A DNA stretch of 33,508 nucleotides from Candidatus Nitrotoga sp. HW29 (GCF_924101635.2 NZ_CAKMAA020000080.1:1-33508); one strand, 5' to 3'. Positions 16,210 to 25,958 are shown, numbered from the stretch's first letter. Notes: generated by a model from the letters alone, not told the origin. Made by a program: numbers and translations.

Positions 16210-17658
16210 CTACTCCCACCCTCCACCCAAGGATTTATAAAGATCCACCATTGCGTCAATTTGTTTTTGTTTCGTTTCAATTAAATCTTTTTTGGCATCC
16301 AAGGTATCCCTCTGTGCCAATAGCACATCCAGGTAGTCCACACGGGCAGATTTAAATAACTGGTTAGCGACATCAATTGATCGGGCGAGCGCTTCTACCT
16401 GGCTTGACTTAAGCTGATAGTTTTTGTCGAGATTATCGATGTTTGAAATTTGATTCACTACTTCGGTATAAGCTTTGATAATGCTTTGCTCATACTCATA
16501 AGCTGCCTGAATCTGTCTGGCATTGGCGTTTTTATATTGCGCTATGATGGCATTCTTATTGATCAGTGGCGCCACTAACTCTCCGGCAACAGTAGCCGCC
16601 AATGACTCCGGGGTATTGATCAGGTACTTAAGTGCAAAAGCTTCAAACCCTATTCCGGCGTTTATGCTAAAGGAGGGATAGAAATTTGCCTTAGCCACCT
16701 TTATATTTAATGCCGCTGCCGATAGCTCAAGCTCAGCTTGCCTAATATCAGGCCTGTTTTGTAGTAATTGTGACGGAATACCTGTCTTAAGCACTTTGGG
16801 TTCGAACTCCATAAAGCCACTAGAAACACGCTGGATAGGCTGCGACGTTCTCCCTAACAAAAAATTAATCCGGTTTTCAACAACAACGATATGCTGCTTT
16901 AGTTCGTATACTTTGCTTTTGTTTTTTGCCACTTCTGCTTCATAACGCCTGACAGCAAGTGCAGTTGTTCTTGCATAAAACAAAAGTTGCTTGACCATCT
17001 CCAAACCATTTTGCTGGATACTAATATTTTGCTCTAAATTCTTAAGCTGGTTATCCAAGGCAAGCAATTCATAATACGAATGGGCAACTTCAGCGACCAG
17101 ATTAGTCACTAAAAAGTTTTTGCCTTCTTTTGACGCCATATACTCAAGAACAGCGATTTGTTTCGCATTTCTCAATTTTTTCCATACATCTATCTCCCAG
17201 GTTGAAAATAACCCAAAGTGATAATCGCCCAGATATCTAGGGAAGGCTCGGCCATGGGCTATTGGCAGATTTTCTTCAACAGCGCCATTGCGCGTAAACT
17301 GGCCCTTTTTGTCCCCGCCTACACCGGCACCAATATTTACAAATGGCAAATATTCGCCTCTACGCGCTTGAATTTCATTCTGTGCAACACTAATGCGCTG
17401 CATCATGATATTAATTTCTTTATTGTTAACAACAGCTATGTCTATCAAACTTAATAAATCGGGATCATCGAAAAAATCTTTCCATTTAATACTTGCCGTA
17501 TTGGTTTGTTCCGAATCACCCGCTTTATAACCGGCAGGAAGATGTGTATCTTCTTTTTTGATAACTAACTCAGGCGTAGCACAGGCTTGCAACATCAGCG
17601 CCACCACGCCTAAAGCCATAAACTGAAATGTTTTAGTGTTCGTTGTCATTTGGGCCAT
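16210..17658 (-). CDS. Outer-membrane efflux lipoprotein (TolC/OprM/NodT family)
   Basis: Outer-membrane channel of a tripartite RND pump, 482 residues, near the usual OprM-type length. A signal peptide ends in a lipobox LMLQAC with the modified cysteine at C26, followed by ATPELVIKKEDTHLPAGYK, typical of NodT-type proteins. The repeated helical coiled-coil segments of the periplasmic barrel are visible (IAVVNNKEINIMMQRISVAQ and LLQNRPDIRQAELELSAA). The start at 17658 overlaps the pump gene by 26 bases; M4 (17649) and M14 are alternative starts. It is the last gene of the operon. Confidence 0.93.
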   Translation of the reverse strand: MAQMTTNTKTFQFMALGVVALMLQACATPELVIKKEDTHLPAGYKAGDSEQTNTASIKWKDFFDDPDLLSLIDIAVVNNKEINIMMQRISVAQNEIQARRGEYLPFVNIGAGVGGDKKGQFTRNGAVEENLPIAHGRAFPRYLGDYHFGLFSTWEIDVWKKLRNAKQIAVLEYMASKEGKNFLVTNLVAEVAHSYYELLALDNQLKNLEQNISIQQNGLEMVKQLLFYARTTALAVRRYEAEVAKNKSKVYELKQHIVVVENRINFLLGRTSQPIQRVSSGFMEFEPKVLKTGIPSQLLQNRPDIRQAELELSAAALNIKVAKANFYPSFSINAGIGFEAFALKYLINTPESLAATVAGELVAPLINKNAIIAQYKNANARQIQAAYEYEQSIIKAYTEVVNQISNIDNLDKNYQLKSSQVEALARSIDVANQLFKSARVDYLDVLLAQRDTLDAKKDLIETKQKQIDAMVDLYKSLGGGWE

Positions 17659-20600
17659 AGTGATAAGTTTCGGTTAAAGGATCCAAGTCTTCATGTTGAA
17701 TTAATTTTTTGCCTTCTATCATTTTGGCGAAAATATAATAAAGCCCTGGAATAATAATGACTCCAAACACCGTACCGAAAAGCATTCCACCCAACGCTGA
17801 GGTACCAATTGTTCTGTTGCCGACTGCTCCCGCCCCCGTTGCCATCGCTAAAGGTACCAGTCCGGCTATAAAGGCAAAAGAAGTCATCAAAATCGGACGG
17901 AAACGCTCTTTTGCACCCGCAATTGCCGCTTCTAAAACAGTCATGCCTTGAATTTGCTTCTGGGTTGCAAATTCGACAATCAATACCGCATTTTTGCCAA
18001 GCAAACCAATTAGCATCACCATTCCCAATTGGGAATAAACATCATTGGCAAGCCCTAATCCTTTTAACAATAAGAACGCACCAAAAATACCAGGCGGCAG
18101 CGAACATAGCACGACCAATGGCAACACAAAACTTTCATATTGCGCGGCTAACACCAGGTAGACAAACATGATAACGATCGCGAAAATCAGCAATGCTTCA
18201 TTACCCCGAAGAGCCTCATCAAATGACAAACCTTCCCACGCAACGTCAAACCCCTGTGGCAAAGTGGCCTTCGCAACCTCTTCAACTGCTTTGATGGCCG
18301 CACCAGTGGTATAACCCGCCGCAGGCTCGGCGCGGATCGCCGCCGAGTTATACAGGTTATAACGTGTGATTTCGTTAGGCCCCTGCTTTTTCACCATAGT
18401 CATGAAGGCAGAGTACGGCACCATTTCGTCTTTATCGTTTTTCACAAAATATTTCAACACATCCTCAGGGGAACGCCGGAATTCCGGCAGGGCCTGGGCA
18501 TAGACCTTAAAGAAGTTATTGAAACGAATAAAGCCCTGTTCATAGGTACTGCCGATCATGATGTCCAAGTGATTCATCGCTTTTTCGATGCTAACCCCTT
18601 TTTGCATGGCCAATTTATTGTCGATGACCAACTCGTATTGCGGATAATTGGCCGCATAAAATGTAAACAAGCCGGTCAGTTCCTTACGTTTACGCATCGC
18701 ATCCATAAACGCTTGGTTAATTTTATCGAACTCAAAATAATCCGTGTCTAATGTCTTGTCCAATAAGCGAAACGCCAAACCCGATGCTGCTCCGTATCCT
18801 GGCACTGCCGGAGGTTGAAAAAACTCGATGACTGCGCCCAAGTTATGAGCTTTTTCCTCCAGCTGGTGAATAATACTTTGTACCGAATTTTTACGTTGCG
18901 ACCAATCTTTCAGGTTAATAATACTGGTTCCTGCATTCGATCCACGGCCTTCGGTGAGTATTTCGTAACCGGCTAAAGAAGAAACCGATTGCACCCCTTC
19001 GATTTTTGCTGCGATCCCTTCCAGCTGCTGTGCCACTCTGTTGGTCACTTCGATGGTCGAGCCGGGTGGTGTTTGGATAATCGCATAAATCATTCCTTGG
19101 TCTTCACCGGGAATAAAGCCCTCAGGCAAGGTTTTATCGATCACAAAAATGCCAAAGCTAAATCCGGCCAACACCAAAACCGTAACGATGCGTCGAGTCA
19201 CTGTGACATTCAGCAATTTTATGTAGCGTCCGGTGATCTTTTCGAAAATAAAGTTAAAACCATCGATGAAAAGACTGATTGGATTTTTCCGTTTCGGCTG
19301 GCCGTGAGTGTTTGTAAGTATCATGGCACACAGTACCGGAGCCAACGATAAAGCCACCACTGCCGAAATAATGATCGACGACGCCATCGCGATAGCGAAC
19401 TGTCGATAAAACACCCCAACCGGCCCTGGCATAAACGCAATAGGGATGAACACCGACACCATGACCAATGTAATCGCGATAATGGCACCACCGATTTCTC
19501 CCAACACTTTTCGAGATGCCTGATAGGGACTGCAATTCTCGGCTGCCATTTTTGCATGCACAGCTTCTACCACCACAATGGCATCATCAACCACAATACC
19601 GATAGCCAACACTAAGGCAAACAAAGTGATAAGGTTAATGGAAAGCCCGAACGCAGACATAACGGCGAATGCACCGACCAGCGAAACCGGTACCGCCAGA
19701 ACCGGGATCAAGGTAGAGCGCCAGTCGCCAAGGAAAATAAAGACCACCAAGGAGACTAATATGAAGGCTTCAACCAAGGTATGCAGCACTTTTTCGATAG
19801 ATGCATCAACAAAACGCGACACATCATAATTAATTTCGTATTCCATGCCCTCCGGGAAGGACTTTTGCATTTCCGCCAGCTTTTCCTTTACATTCTTTAT
19901 GACCGTTTGGGCATTCGTACCGTAATTTTGCTTAAGCACGATGGACGCCGAAGGGTACCCGTCTTTATCGGAGAAAATATTATAAAACTCGCTGTTTAGA
20001 TCGACCATGGCGACATCTTTAATGCGCAGAAGCTCGCCTGACGGGGTAGACCGGATAATAATATCTCCATATTCCTCCGGCTTGGTGAAACGCCCTTTAT
20101 AGACCAATACATACTCTTTAGATTGGGCGGACATACCTGTGCTTTGCCCCAGTCGACCCGGACGTCCGATAATACTTTGTTTCCCGATGGCCTCCATCAC
20201 CTCTTCTGACGAGACGCTATAAGCCCGCATCCGTTCCGGATTCAGCCAAATCCGCATCGCATATTGGCGGGCACCCAATATAGTTGCCTGAGCAATTCCA
20301 GTAATTCGCTGAATTTCCGGAATAACATTGACGTAAGCATAATTAAACAGAAGCTTTTGATCGGCGTTTTTGTCTTTGCTGAAGAGGTTGACATACATGA
20401 GCATGCTGGGCTGAACGAAGTTCACGATCACGCCTTCCAACTGCACCAGTATGGGCAATCTGCTCATCATCTGATCCACGCGTGTCTTCACATTAACCAT
20501 CGCGATATTGGGATCGACACCTAAATTGAAATACACCTGAATGGTCGCTTCACCAGCGCTGGTCGCATCCGAAGTAATGTATTTCATACCGGGCACGCCA

Positions 20601-20809
20601 TTGATAGCGCGTTCTAACATAATCAGCGACGATTTCACTAACACATCGGCGCTGGAACCGGGAAACGATATCGAAACCGTAACCCGTGGCGGTGCAATAT
20701 CTGGAAACTGGGAAACGGGCAATGATTTCATTGCTACAAATCCCATGAACAGGAACATCAGCGATAGCACGACCGCCATCACAGGTCGCTTGAGAAAAAT
20801 TTTAAACAT
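17633..20809 (-). CDS. RND efflux permease (HAE1 family)
   Basis: Inner-membrane drug/proton antiporter of 1058 residues, standard for the AcrB/HAE1 family. The N-terminus (FKIFLKRPVMAVVLSLMFLF) and SQFPDIAPPRVTVSISFPG are typical. The proton-relay aspartates are D408 and D409 in LAIGIVVDDAIVVVEAV, and the matching lysine is in MLIGLLGKNAVLIVEFA. The aspartates indicate the hydrophobic-amphiphilic class rather than a heavy-metal pump. Substrates cannot be predicted. It starts 21 bases after the adaptor gene and overlaps the channel gene. Confidence 0.96.
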   Translation of the reverse strand: MFKIFLKRPVMAVVLSLMFLFMGFVAMKSLPVSQFPDIAPPRVTVSISFPGSSADVLVKSSLIMLERAINGVPGMKYITSDATSAGEATIQVYFNLGVDPNIAMVNVKTRVDQMMSRLPILVQLEGVIVNFVQPSMLMYVNLFSKDKNADQKLLFNYAYVNVIPEIQRITGIAQATILGARQYAMRIWLNPERMRAYSVSSEEVMEAIGKQSIIGRPGRLGQSTGMSAQSKEYVLVYKGRFTKPEEYGDIIIRSTPSGELLRIKDVAMVDLNSEFYNIFSDKDGYPSASIVLKQNYGTNAQTVIKNVKEKLAEMQKSFPEGMEYEINYDVSRFVDASIEKVLHTLVEAFILVSLVVFIFLGDWRSTLIPVLAVPVSLVGAFAVMSAFGLSINLITLFALVLAIGIVVDDAIVVVEAVHAKMAAENCSPYQASRKVLGEIGGAIIAITLVMVSVFIPIAFMPGPVGVFYRQFAIAMASSIIISAVVALSLAPVLCAMILTNTHGQPKRKNPISLFIDGFNFIFEKITGRYIKLLNVTVTRRIVTVLVLAGFSFGIFVIDKTLPEGFIPGEDQGMIYAIIQTPPGSTIEVTNRVAQQLEGIAAKIEGVQSVSSLAGYEILTEGRGSNAGTSIINLKDWSQRKNSVQSIIHQLEEKAHNLGAVIEFFQPPAVPGYGAASGLAFRLLDKTLDTDYFEFDKINQAFMDAMRKRKELTGLFTFYAANYPQYELVIDNKLAMQKGVSIEKAMNHLDIMIGSTYEQGFIRFNNFFKVYAQALPEFRRSPEDVLKYFVKNDKDEMVPYSAFMTMVKKQGPNEITRYNLYNSAAIRAEPAAGYTTGAAIKAVEEVAKATLPQGFDVAWEGLSFDEALRGNEALLIFAIVIMFVYLVLAAQYESFVLPLVVLCSLPPGIFGAFLLLKGLGLANDVYSQLGMVMLIGLLGKNAVLIVEFATQKQIQGMTVLEAAIAGAKERFRPILMTSFAFIAGLVPLAMATGAGAVGNRTIGTSALGGMLFGTVFGVIIIPGLYYIFAKMIEGKKLIQHEDLDPLTETYHYGPNDNEH

Positions 20810-20830
20810 GATTTAATCCTGACTGAAAGG

Positions 20831-21934
20831 TTACTCTGTATGCAATTTATTCAACTCTGAGCGAACCTTTTGGGGTGGCCTTAAATCGATCTGAACCTTT
20901 TCTCCAGGATGAACTTTACGTATACCTTCGAGCAAAATCCTGTCAGTCTCCTTCAGACCATCTTTAACAATAAACAACTGTGGCAATTCGGCCTCTACAT
21001 GAATCAGCCTTTGCTCCACTTTGTCTTCTTTATTGATGACATAGACATAGGTCTTATCCATGATTTCGAACGTTGCTTTTTGGGGAATGAGCATGGCCTT
21101 GGGGTAAAGCTTGGCCAATAGAATTGTTCCTGTCTCACCATGCCTGAGAATTTTTTCCGGATTAGCGAACAAAGCACGGAACTGAATATTACCGGAGCTA
21201 TTATGAAAATCACCTACAATTGCCTCAATGACTCCCTTTTGATTAAAAATCTCGCCATCGGCCATTCTCAGCTGCACTTCTTCACCGATTTTATCTTTTT
21301 TTTGCGTCTTAAAATTCAGGTATTGGGCTTCCGGGACATTGAAATAGACCCATAATTGGCTGACGTCAGACAATGTCGTCAACACCGCACCCTCATCGAG
21401 AAGACTGCCGATCCTAACAGCCAAATGATCCATAATCCCTTCAAAAGGTGCTTTGATATCGGTGAATCCCAAACGGGTTTCCGCCATTTTCACTTCCGCC
21501 TTAGCCTTATCTAATTTTGCTTTTGCCAAAGCCAATTCATTGGGCGATACAATATTTTCATCAGCCAAACCTTTGGTATTAAGGTATTCGATGTTCGTGT
21601 TTTGCGCTTCGGCTTGCGCTTTTAGAAGTTCTGCCTGATAAATATTGGGCATAATTTTGAACATGGGCTGCCCCTTTTTTATCAATTGCCCCTCATCCAC
21701 AAAAATACTCTGTAAGTAACCTTTTTCCAAAGAGCGTACCTCAATATGCCTAATTGCCTGAATCTGACAGACATAGTCTTTCATGATAGAAGTATCTTCA
21801 CGGAGCGGTGTAGTTGCCGCATATTTTGAGGCCGCTTCATGTGCCCCATGTGCCTCAGTGTCTGCCTTAGTATGGCATCCACTCAGTAATAAGGCGGCAA
21901 TTAAGCCTAGCGCTACGGGTAATTTAGTCATCAT
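20831..21934 (-). CDS. RND periplasmic adaptor lipoprotein (membrane-fusion protein)
   Basis: Links the RND pump to its outer-membrane channel. The 367-residue precursor has a lipobox LLLSGC with C20 as the lipidated residue. Then come a lipoyl-like half (IEVRSLEKGYLQSIFVDEGQ, LIKKGQPMFKI), an alpha hairpin (about 105-155), the second lipoyl half (FTDIKAPFEGIMD) and beta-barrel/membrane-proximal domains. The ATGATG start allows residue 1 or 2. It is first in the three-gene operon, which contains no regulator of its own; control probably comes from the promoter and palindrome shared with dabAB. Confidence 0.94.
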   Translation of the reverse strand: MMTKLPVALGLIAALLLSGCHTKADTEAHGAHEAASKYAATTPLREDTSIMKDYVCQIQAIRHIEVRSLEKGYLQSIFVDEGQLIKKGQPMFKIMPNIYQAELLKAQAEAQNTNIEYLNTKGLADENIVSPNELALAKAKLDKAKAEVKMAETRLGFTDIKAPFEGIMDHLAVRIGSLLDEGAVLTTLSDVSQLWVYFNVPEAQYLNFKTQKKDKIGEEVQLRMADGEIFNQKGVIEAIVGDFHNSSGNIQFRALFANPEKILRHGETGTILLAKLYPKAMLIPQKATFEIMDKTYVYVINKEDKVEQRLIHVEAELPQLFIVKDGLKETDRILLEGIRKVHPGEKVQIDLRPPQKVRSELNKLHTE

Positions 21935-22016
21935 TATTTATGGCCTGTACGTTCAAAGGGAGCAAAGTATTTTTTAAGAGAATTAAAATTTTTAATATAT
22001 CAACGTGGCGCTCTAC

Positions 22017-22032
22017 TACTAAAAATTTAGTA
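22017..22032. promoter_or_regulatory. Palindromic operator candidate in the RND operon leader
   Basis: TACTAAAAATTTAGTA has the same 7-base arms as the dabA palindrome, with a 2-base centre. It lies 31 bases downstream of the -10 box, 12 bases (about one helical turn) further than in dabA. The flanking AACGTG-CGC-CT block (22002 onward) is also shared. Confidence 0.6.
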
Positions 22033-22063
22033 AATTATTCTTAATTTTTAAAATGGCATGGTG

Positions 22064-22092
22064 AATGTATGTTTATGAAAAACGCTTGTCAA
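22064..22092 (-). promoter_or_regulatory. Sigma-70 promoter of the RND efflux operon
   Basis: On the minus strand TTGACA (22087-22092) is followed after 17 bases by TACATT (22064-22069). Both boxes and spacing are identical to the dabAB promoter, and the upstream sequence (CATATATCAAGCTTC-G) is shared as well. Confidence 0.75.
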
Positions 22093-23001
22093 ACGGAAGC
22101 TTGATATATGACGGAGCATCAATTTTGGATAATTTTTATTTACGCCGGATACTAATGAATGAACAAATATATTTATTTATTCATATATATACAAATTCTC
22201 AAGAACAGATATAGCTTGCCGGAAATCAATACACAGAATTATTTTGCTAATATCAAATTGGCTTACAAACCGATGTTTATGTCAATTTATCAAAGGTTCA
22301 TTTTTATATTACTCTGCCAATTTCTGAGCTGGCGATACGGAGTGTCATAAGATAGTGTGTGGCCCAAACAATATTCGCTATTAACCCAAAATTGTATTGG
22401 GGCAGATACGCTGAACCATCGGAACAAGCAGTCGTGAGCCCGGTATTGGCAGATGCTAGTTATGGCAATGCAACTGCCTTTCATATATATAACTGAATGT
22501 GTATATACTGGTCGGTATGCACTCGATCACTCCGTTTTAGGCGCTAGGACGCTATACCGCTATCAACCCAAACTACACCACACCGGAAAAATCGGTGTTG
22601 ATTATCAAAGTGCATAGACGAATTTATTGGAATTCAGGACTTGAAGTAGAATTTTGGCTAAACTCCACGAAGAAATAATCTGGCGAAAGTTTTTCATCCC
22701 GCCACTCTGCGTATCGCAGCCTGTAGAACGAGCGAGATGATCCGTACTTTGATATCTCCCAAGATGCCGTGTATCTTTTCGGAAATCGGAAAAAAGATTG
22801 ATATTCGTCGAGAAATGTTTGGGTTTGCGTAAAATGACCATTGAAAACTCTCCCCTTTACGGGAACAGATACAAGAATCATTTTTCCAGTATCACAAACC
22901 TTGCCGGAATCTCAATGTTAAATTTACTGATCAACTACACGAAGACCTAATTGATTTTACCTATCGAGCCAACTTGTTGATGCATTTAATGGGAGAAAAT
23001 A

Positions 23002-23943
23002 ATGATTAATTCAAACTTATCGAACAACCCACCCCGCTCCGAACAATGGCCAAGCTTGGCTTTTGAAGCATGGAAGGACACCTACGCGACGCTACACTTA
23101 TGGACACAAATTGTCGGCAAAATCCGGCTTGTCCAAACGCCGTGGGTCAATCACTCTTGGCATGTAACCCTCTATGTAACGACACGCGGCCTAACCACAT
23201 CACCCATCACCTACGGTACACGAACATTTCAAATTGATTTTGACTTCATCGACCACCAGCTCGTGATTCAAACAAGTGAAGGAGCGGTCAAAACGTTGGC
23301 ACTTCAGCCTCGTTCAGTTGCGGATTTTTACAAAGAACTGCTTGCGAATCTGTCCGACCTTGGTATTGACGTCAAAATTCACACAATGCCTAACGAAATA
23401 GCCGACGCCATCCCTTTCGAGAAAGATCATATCCATGCATCCTATGATGCAGAGTATGCCAACCGATTCTGGCGCGTTCTGGTACAAGTAGATCGTGTAT
23501 TCAGGGAGTTTCGTGCTCGTTTTATCGGTAAATCCAGCCCTGTACACTTCTTTTGGGGAAGTTTCGACCTTGCCCTCACCCGCTTTTCCGGACGGCCAGC
23601 CCCCAGTCATCCGGGCGGCGTACCTAATCTGCCCAATTGGGTCGCACGCGAAGCGTACTCGCACGAAGTCAGCAGCTGCGGATTCTGGCCGGGCGGCGGG
23701 CCGGCACCCTACCCCGTGTTTTATGCATATGCTTACCCCGAGCCACAGGAATACAACAAGGCTCTGTTACGCCCCGATGCAGCCACCTACCACCCTATAT
23801 TGCGTGAATTTATCTTGCCATATGATGATGTGCGACTCGCAGAATCACCTGACACAATGCTGCTTGATTTCCTGCAAAGCAGCTACGCGGCAGCTGCCAA
23901 CCTAAGCGACTGGGATCGCCCGGCACTTGAACGGCTTACGTAA
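23002..23943 (+). CDS. DUF5996 family protein
   Basis: Soluble protein of 313 residues with no signal peptide or membrane helix. It begins after the leader peptide-like start with RSEQWPSLAFEAWKDTYATL and HLWTQIVGKIRL, and has WVNHSWHVTLYVTTRGLTT, HFFWGSFDLALTRFSGR and SSCGFWPGGG, which are recognisable as DUF5996. The function is unknown. The ATG has a GGAG ribosome-binding site 7 bases upstream. It appears monocistronic, and its GC content is higher than that of the DNA before it. A fragment of a second copy lies at 15983-16082. Confidence 0.9.
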   Translation: MINSNLSNNPPRSEQWPSLAFEAWKDTYATLHLWTQIVGKIRLVQTPWVNHSWHVTLYVTTRGLTTSPITYGTRTFQIDFDFIDHQLVIQTSEGAVKTLALQPRSVADFYKELLANLSDLGIDVKIHTMPNEIADAIPFEKDHIHASYDAEYANRFWRVLVQVDRVFREFRARFIGKSSPVHFFWGSFDLALTRFSGRPAPSHPGGVPNLPNWVAREAYSHEVSSCGFWPGGGPAPYPVFYAYAYPEPQEYNKALLRPDAATYHPILREFILPYDDVRLAESPDTMLLDFLQSSYAAAANLSDWDRPALERLT

Positions 23944-24086
23944 AAGTATACTCGTACCCAAAACTAAGCCAAAAATAGAACGACAATGCTAAGAATTGTG
24001 GACGGGCATGCCGTACAGAAGGTTACGGTAACCCTCCCAACATCATTTGTCTCTTATGTCACCCTTTCTTTATCCACCTCGTCTTG

Positions 24087-25172
24087 CTAAATAACACCGG
24101 GGATAAACCGGTATTTAACTTTCTGGCAATATTCGTCGTAGGTATCATCCACGCTACGCAGATGATCTTCCTCGGTCAGTGCACGCATATAGTAAATGAC
24201 CGACCAGCCCAACATAGAACCAAACGTCATCAGCGTAGCCGTTAATGAAGTGTGTGTAGCCAAAATTAGCGCCGGTACCAGACCAATCCACCAAGCCAGA
24301 TTTTTACAAACGTATGCCGGATGGCGAATAAAACGATACGGTCCGTGCGCAATAATACCGCGATGGGTGAGATTGCTCGCCTTGAAATTGAGCGCAATGG
24401 AAGCTGACGTGTAAATTGCCATCAGTCCCAGCAATAATGTATTGGCAACCACGTGGAAAGCAGGATGGTCAAACTGCGGAAAATCGGCAGAATACCCGCC
24501 GCCAAATATTTTACCGGTTAGGTCGTTGAAAGGAGGATAACAGGCCAGTGCGACAGTCCAGCCCAAAAGGGTAGGATCAACCGAGCGAATTTCGTTTTTC
24601 AGCGCCGGTAGTTCGATCAGGTAGCCAATGGTAAAAAAAAATACATCTAAAAACAGGATCAGTTTAAACAAAAACCAGAACCCATGATCGTTGAACAACA
24701 ACAACAACCAATCCGTCTCTGGTTTCTCCCAGGTTGCCAATAATTCACTCCCGTGACTCAACATGGAAGCCGTGTGATCAAACAGCCAGACCACCATCAA
24801 CGGGGCAAAAAAAGCTTTCAACAGGACACTGAGCAATCCCAGCCGTTCGTCCGCAGGCAAACCTCTCCGCCAAGTAGTTTGCGGCGAAGTAGCCAACCGC
24901 CTCAGTGCACGCAGACAGAGAATGGACTTGGATATGCCGGGTGATTTTTCACTGAGATAAAACACCAGTAACAAAAATGTGTAGCCCAAGGTAGCTGTCA
25001 GTAATACCTGCCACCGAGTAAAATCTTCAGTAAAAAAGTGTGTTTGCGCAGAAAAATAGCGCTGAAAATATGGAATAGTGGCATAAAAACCACCAACAGC
25101 CGCGATTAGCAGCAATGAACCCGACAGGTTTCTCAGCCGTTGGATAAATATGGGCGTATTGATAATAGTCAT
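24087..25172 (-). CDS. Isoprenylcysteine carboxyl methyltransferase-like membrane protein
   Basis: Integral membrane protein of 361 residues with about eight hydrophobic helices. The C-terminal third has the SAM-binding signature of the ICMT/PEMT group: GIIAHGPYRFIRHPAYVCKN, then ALTEEDHLRSVDDTYDEYCQ and KVKYRFIPG. Such bacterial proteins are annotated as methyltransferases but their substrates are mostly unknown, and the N-terminal two thirds is an added membrane region. It follows the PEP-CTERM gene after a terminator, so it is probably transcribed separately. Confidence 0.82.
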   Translation of the reverse strand: MTIINTPIFIQRLRNLSGSLLLIAAVGGFYATIPYFQRYFSAQTHFFTEDFTRWQVLLTATLGYTFLLLVFYLSEKSPGISKSILCLRALRRLATSPQTTWRRGLPADERLGLLSVLLKAFFAPLMVVWLFDHTASMLSHGSELLATWEKPETDWLLLLFNDHGFWFLFKLILFLDVFFFTIGYLIELPALKNEIRSVDPTLLGWTVALACYPPFNDLTGKIFGGGYSADFPQFDHPAFHVVANTLLLGLMAIYTSASIALNFKASNLTHRGIIAHGPYRFIRHPAYVCKNLAWWIGLVPALILATHTSLTATLMTFGSMLGWSVIYYMRALTEEDHLRSVDDTYDEYCQKVKYRFIPGVI

Positions 25173-25220
25173 GCTGGAATGGCCAAGCTTAAGGCAGACC
25201 GTGCTACCTAACCGGCCATA

Positions 25221-25247
25221 AAAAAACGCGCTTGCGCGCGCTTTTTT
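25221..25247. terminator. Rho-independent, probably bidirectional terminator
   Basis: A GC stem (CGCGC at 25227-25231 paired with GCGCG at 25236-25240, loop TTGC, one bulged C) is flanked by six As and six Ts, so it can end transcripts in either direction. It lies 13 bases past the PEP-CTERM stop. Confidence 0.85.
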
Positions 25248-25259
25248 AATTATATAACT

Positions 25260-25958
25260 TTACTTCTGGCGACGGCGACGTTGACGTATCAGCAATGCCT
25301 GACCAAGTAAACCAACACTCAAGAGTGCCAGCACACCCGGTTCTGGAATAGTATTATTTCCACTGCTGGTCTGACCGCTGCTGCTGGTCTGACCGCTGCT
25401 ACTGGTCTGACCGCTGCTACTCGACGTGGTAAATTCAAACGAACCCTGGCCTGTTTGATACTTGAAGCCGATGGGGGAAATGTCAACCTGGTTACCCCAC
25501 GCTCCTGCGAGCAACATGGTGAAAGTATCACTTGCGCCACCTAAGATTCCACCGTTACCGCCCCCTTGACAGTTCGGGCCGCCGTAGGCGCAAACCTCAA
25601 TCGTTGCCAAGCTGGGAATGGAGGACATCGAAGCGTTGATCATTCCCCCATCACTCACGTCCGAGAAGGTCACGCCAGTGGCATTAGGATCAATACCAAA
25701 ACCAAAAGCGGTGAGTCGGTTCGAAGATAGGCCGGAAGCGTTGGCAAGCGTCACTGCCACGGTCAATGTCGAGCTATTGAAACCACTAAGAGTCAATGAG
25801 CCGTTCCCGGTCAGGCTGCCCGCGGCACTTGAATATGACCAGTTAAAAGCTAAGGGGTTGTTGCTACTTGAAGTGATAACGGTTGCATTACCAATCGTGG
25901 AAAACAGCGCAAATAGCGCCGAAACAGCAGCAACACAATAGGATTTTTTGATTTTCAT
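25260..25958 (-). CDS. PEP-CTERM sorting-domain protein
   Basis: Secreted protein of 232 residues. A Sec signal peptide (about 1-25, KKSYCVAAVSALFALFSTIGNA) leads into a low-complexity beta-rich body. The C-terminus is the PEP-CTERM sorting signal: PEP motif in NTIPEPGVLALL, a hydrophobic helix, then RQRRRRQK. Such proteins are handled by exosortase and often associate with exopolysaccharide. Two cysteines sit in VCAYGGPNCQGGGNGG, a pattern I associate with the 'cistern' subgroup, though I am unsure. A Ser/Gly/Gln/Thr linker encoded by 18-base tandem repeats precedes the sorting signal. Ribosome-binding site AAGGAG, well placed. Confidence 0.93.
   Translation of the reverse strand: MKIKKSYCVAAVSALFALFSTIGNATVITSSSNNPLAFNWSYSSAAGSLTGNGSLTLSGFNSSTLTVAVTLANASGLSSNRLTAFGFGIDPNATGVTFSDVSDGGMINASMSSIPSLATIEVCAYGGPNCQGGGNGGILGGASDTFTMLLAGAWGNQVDISPIGFKYQTGQGSFEFTTSSSSGQTSSSGQTSSSGQTSSGNNTIPEPGVLALLSVGLLGQALLIRQRRRRQK
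25363..25416. repeat. Three 18-base tandem repeats in the PEP-CTERM gene
   Basis: Units 25363-25380 and 25381-25398 are identical (CTGCTGGTCTGACCGCTG) and 25399-25416 differs by one base. They encode the six-residue SSGQTS-type repeat of the linker before the sorting signal. In-frame unit length allows copy-number change without frameshift. Confidence 0.95.

Larger units (their letters stand above)
21935..23001. other. Long AT-rich intergenic region with RND promoter and decayed DNA
   Basis: About 1.07 kb without a credible intact gene. The left part holds the RND operon promoter and palindrome. From about 22160 on there are only short open stretches. One plus-strand stretch (about 22362-22496; IFAINPKLYWGRYAEPSEQA then VVSPVLADASYGNATAF) and a minus-strand one (22624-22881) look protein-like but I cannot name them; they may be debris of a lost gene. 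The right end has a GGAG ribosome-binding site for the DUF5996 gene. Confidence 0.5.

Noticed and set aside
22159-22350. Small plus-strand membrane-like open frame (MNKYIYLFIYI)
   Set aside because: Its hydrophobicity comes from AT-rich DNA; no ribosome-binding site and no homologue that I recognise.
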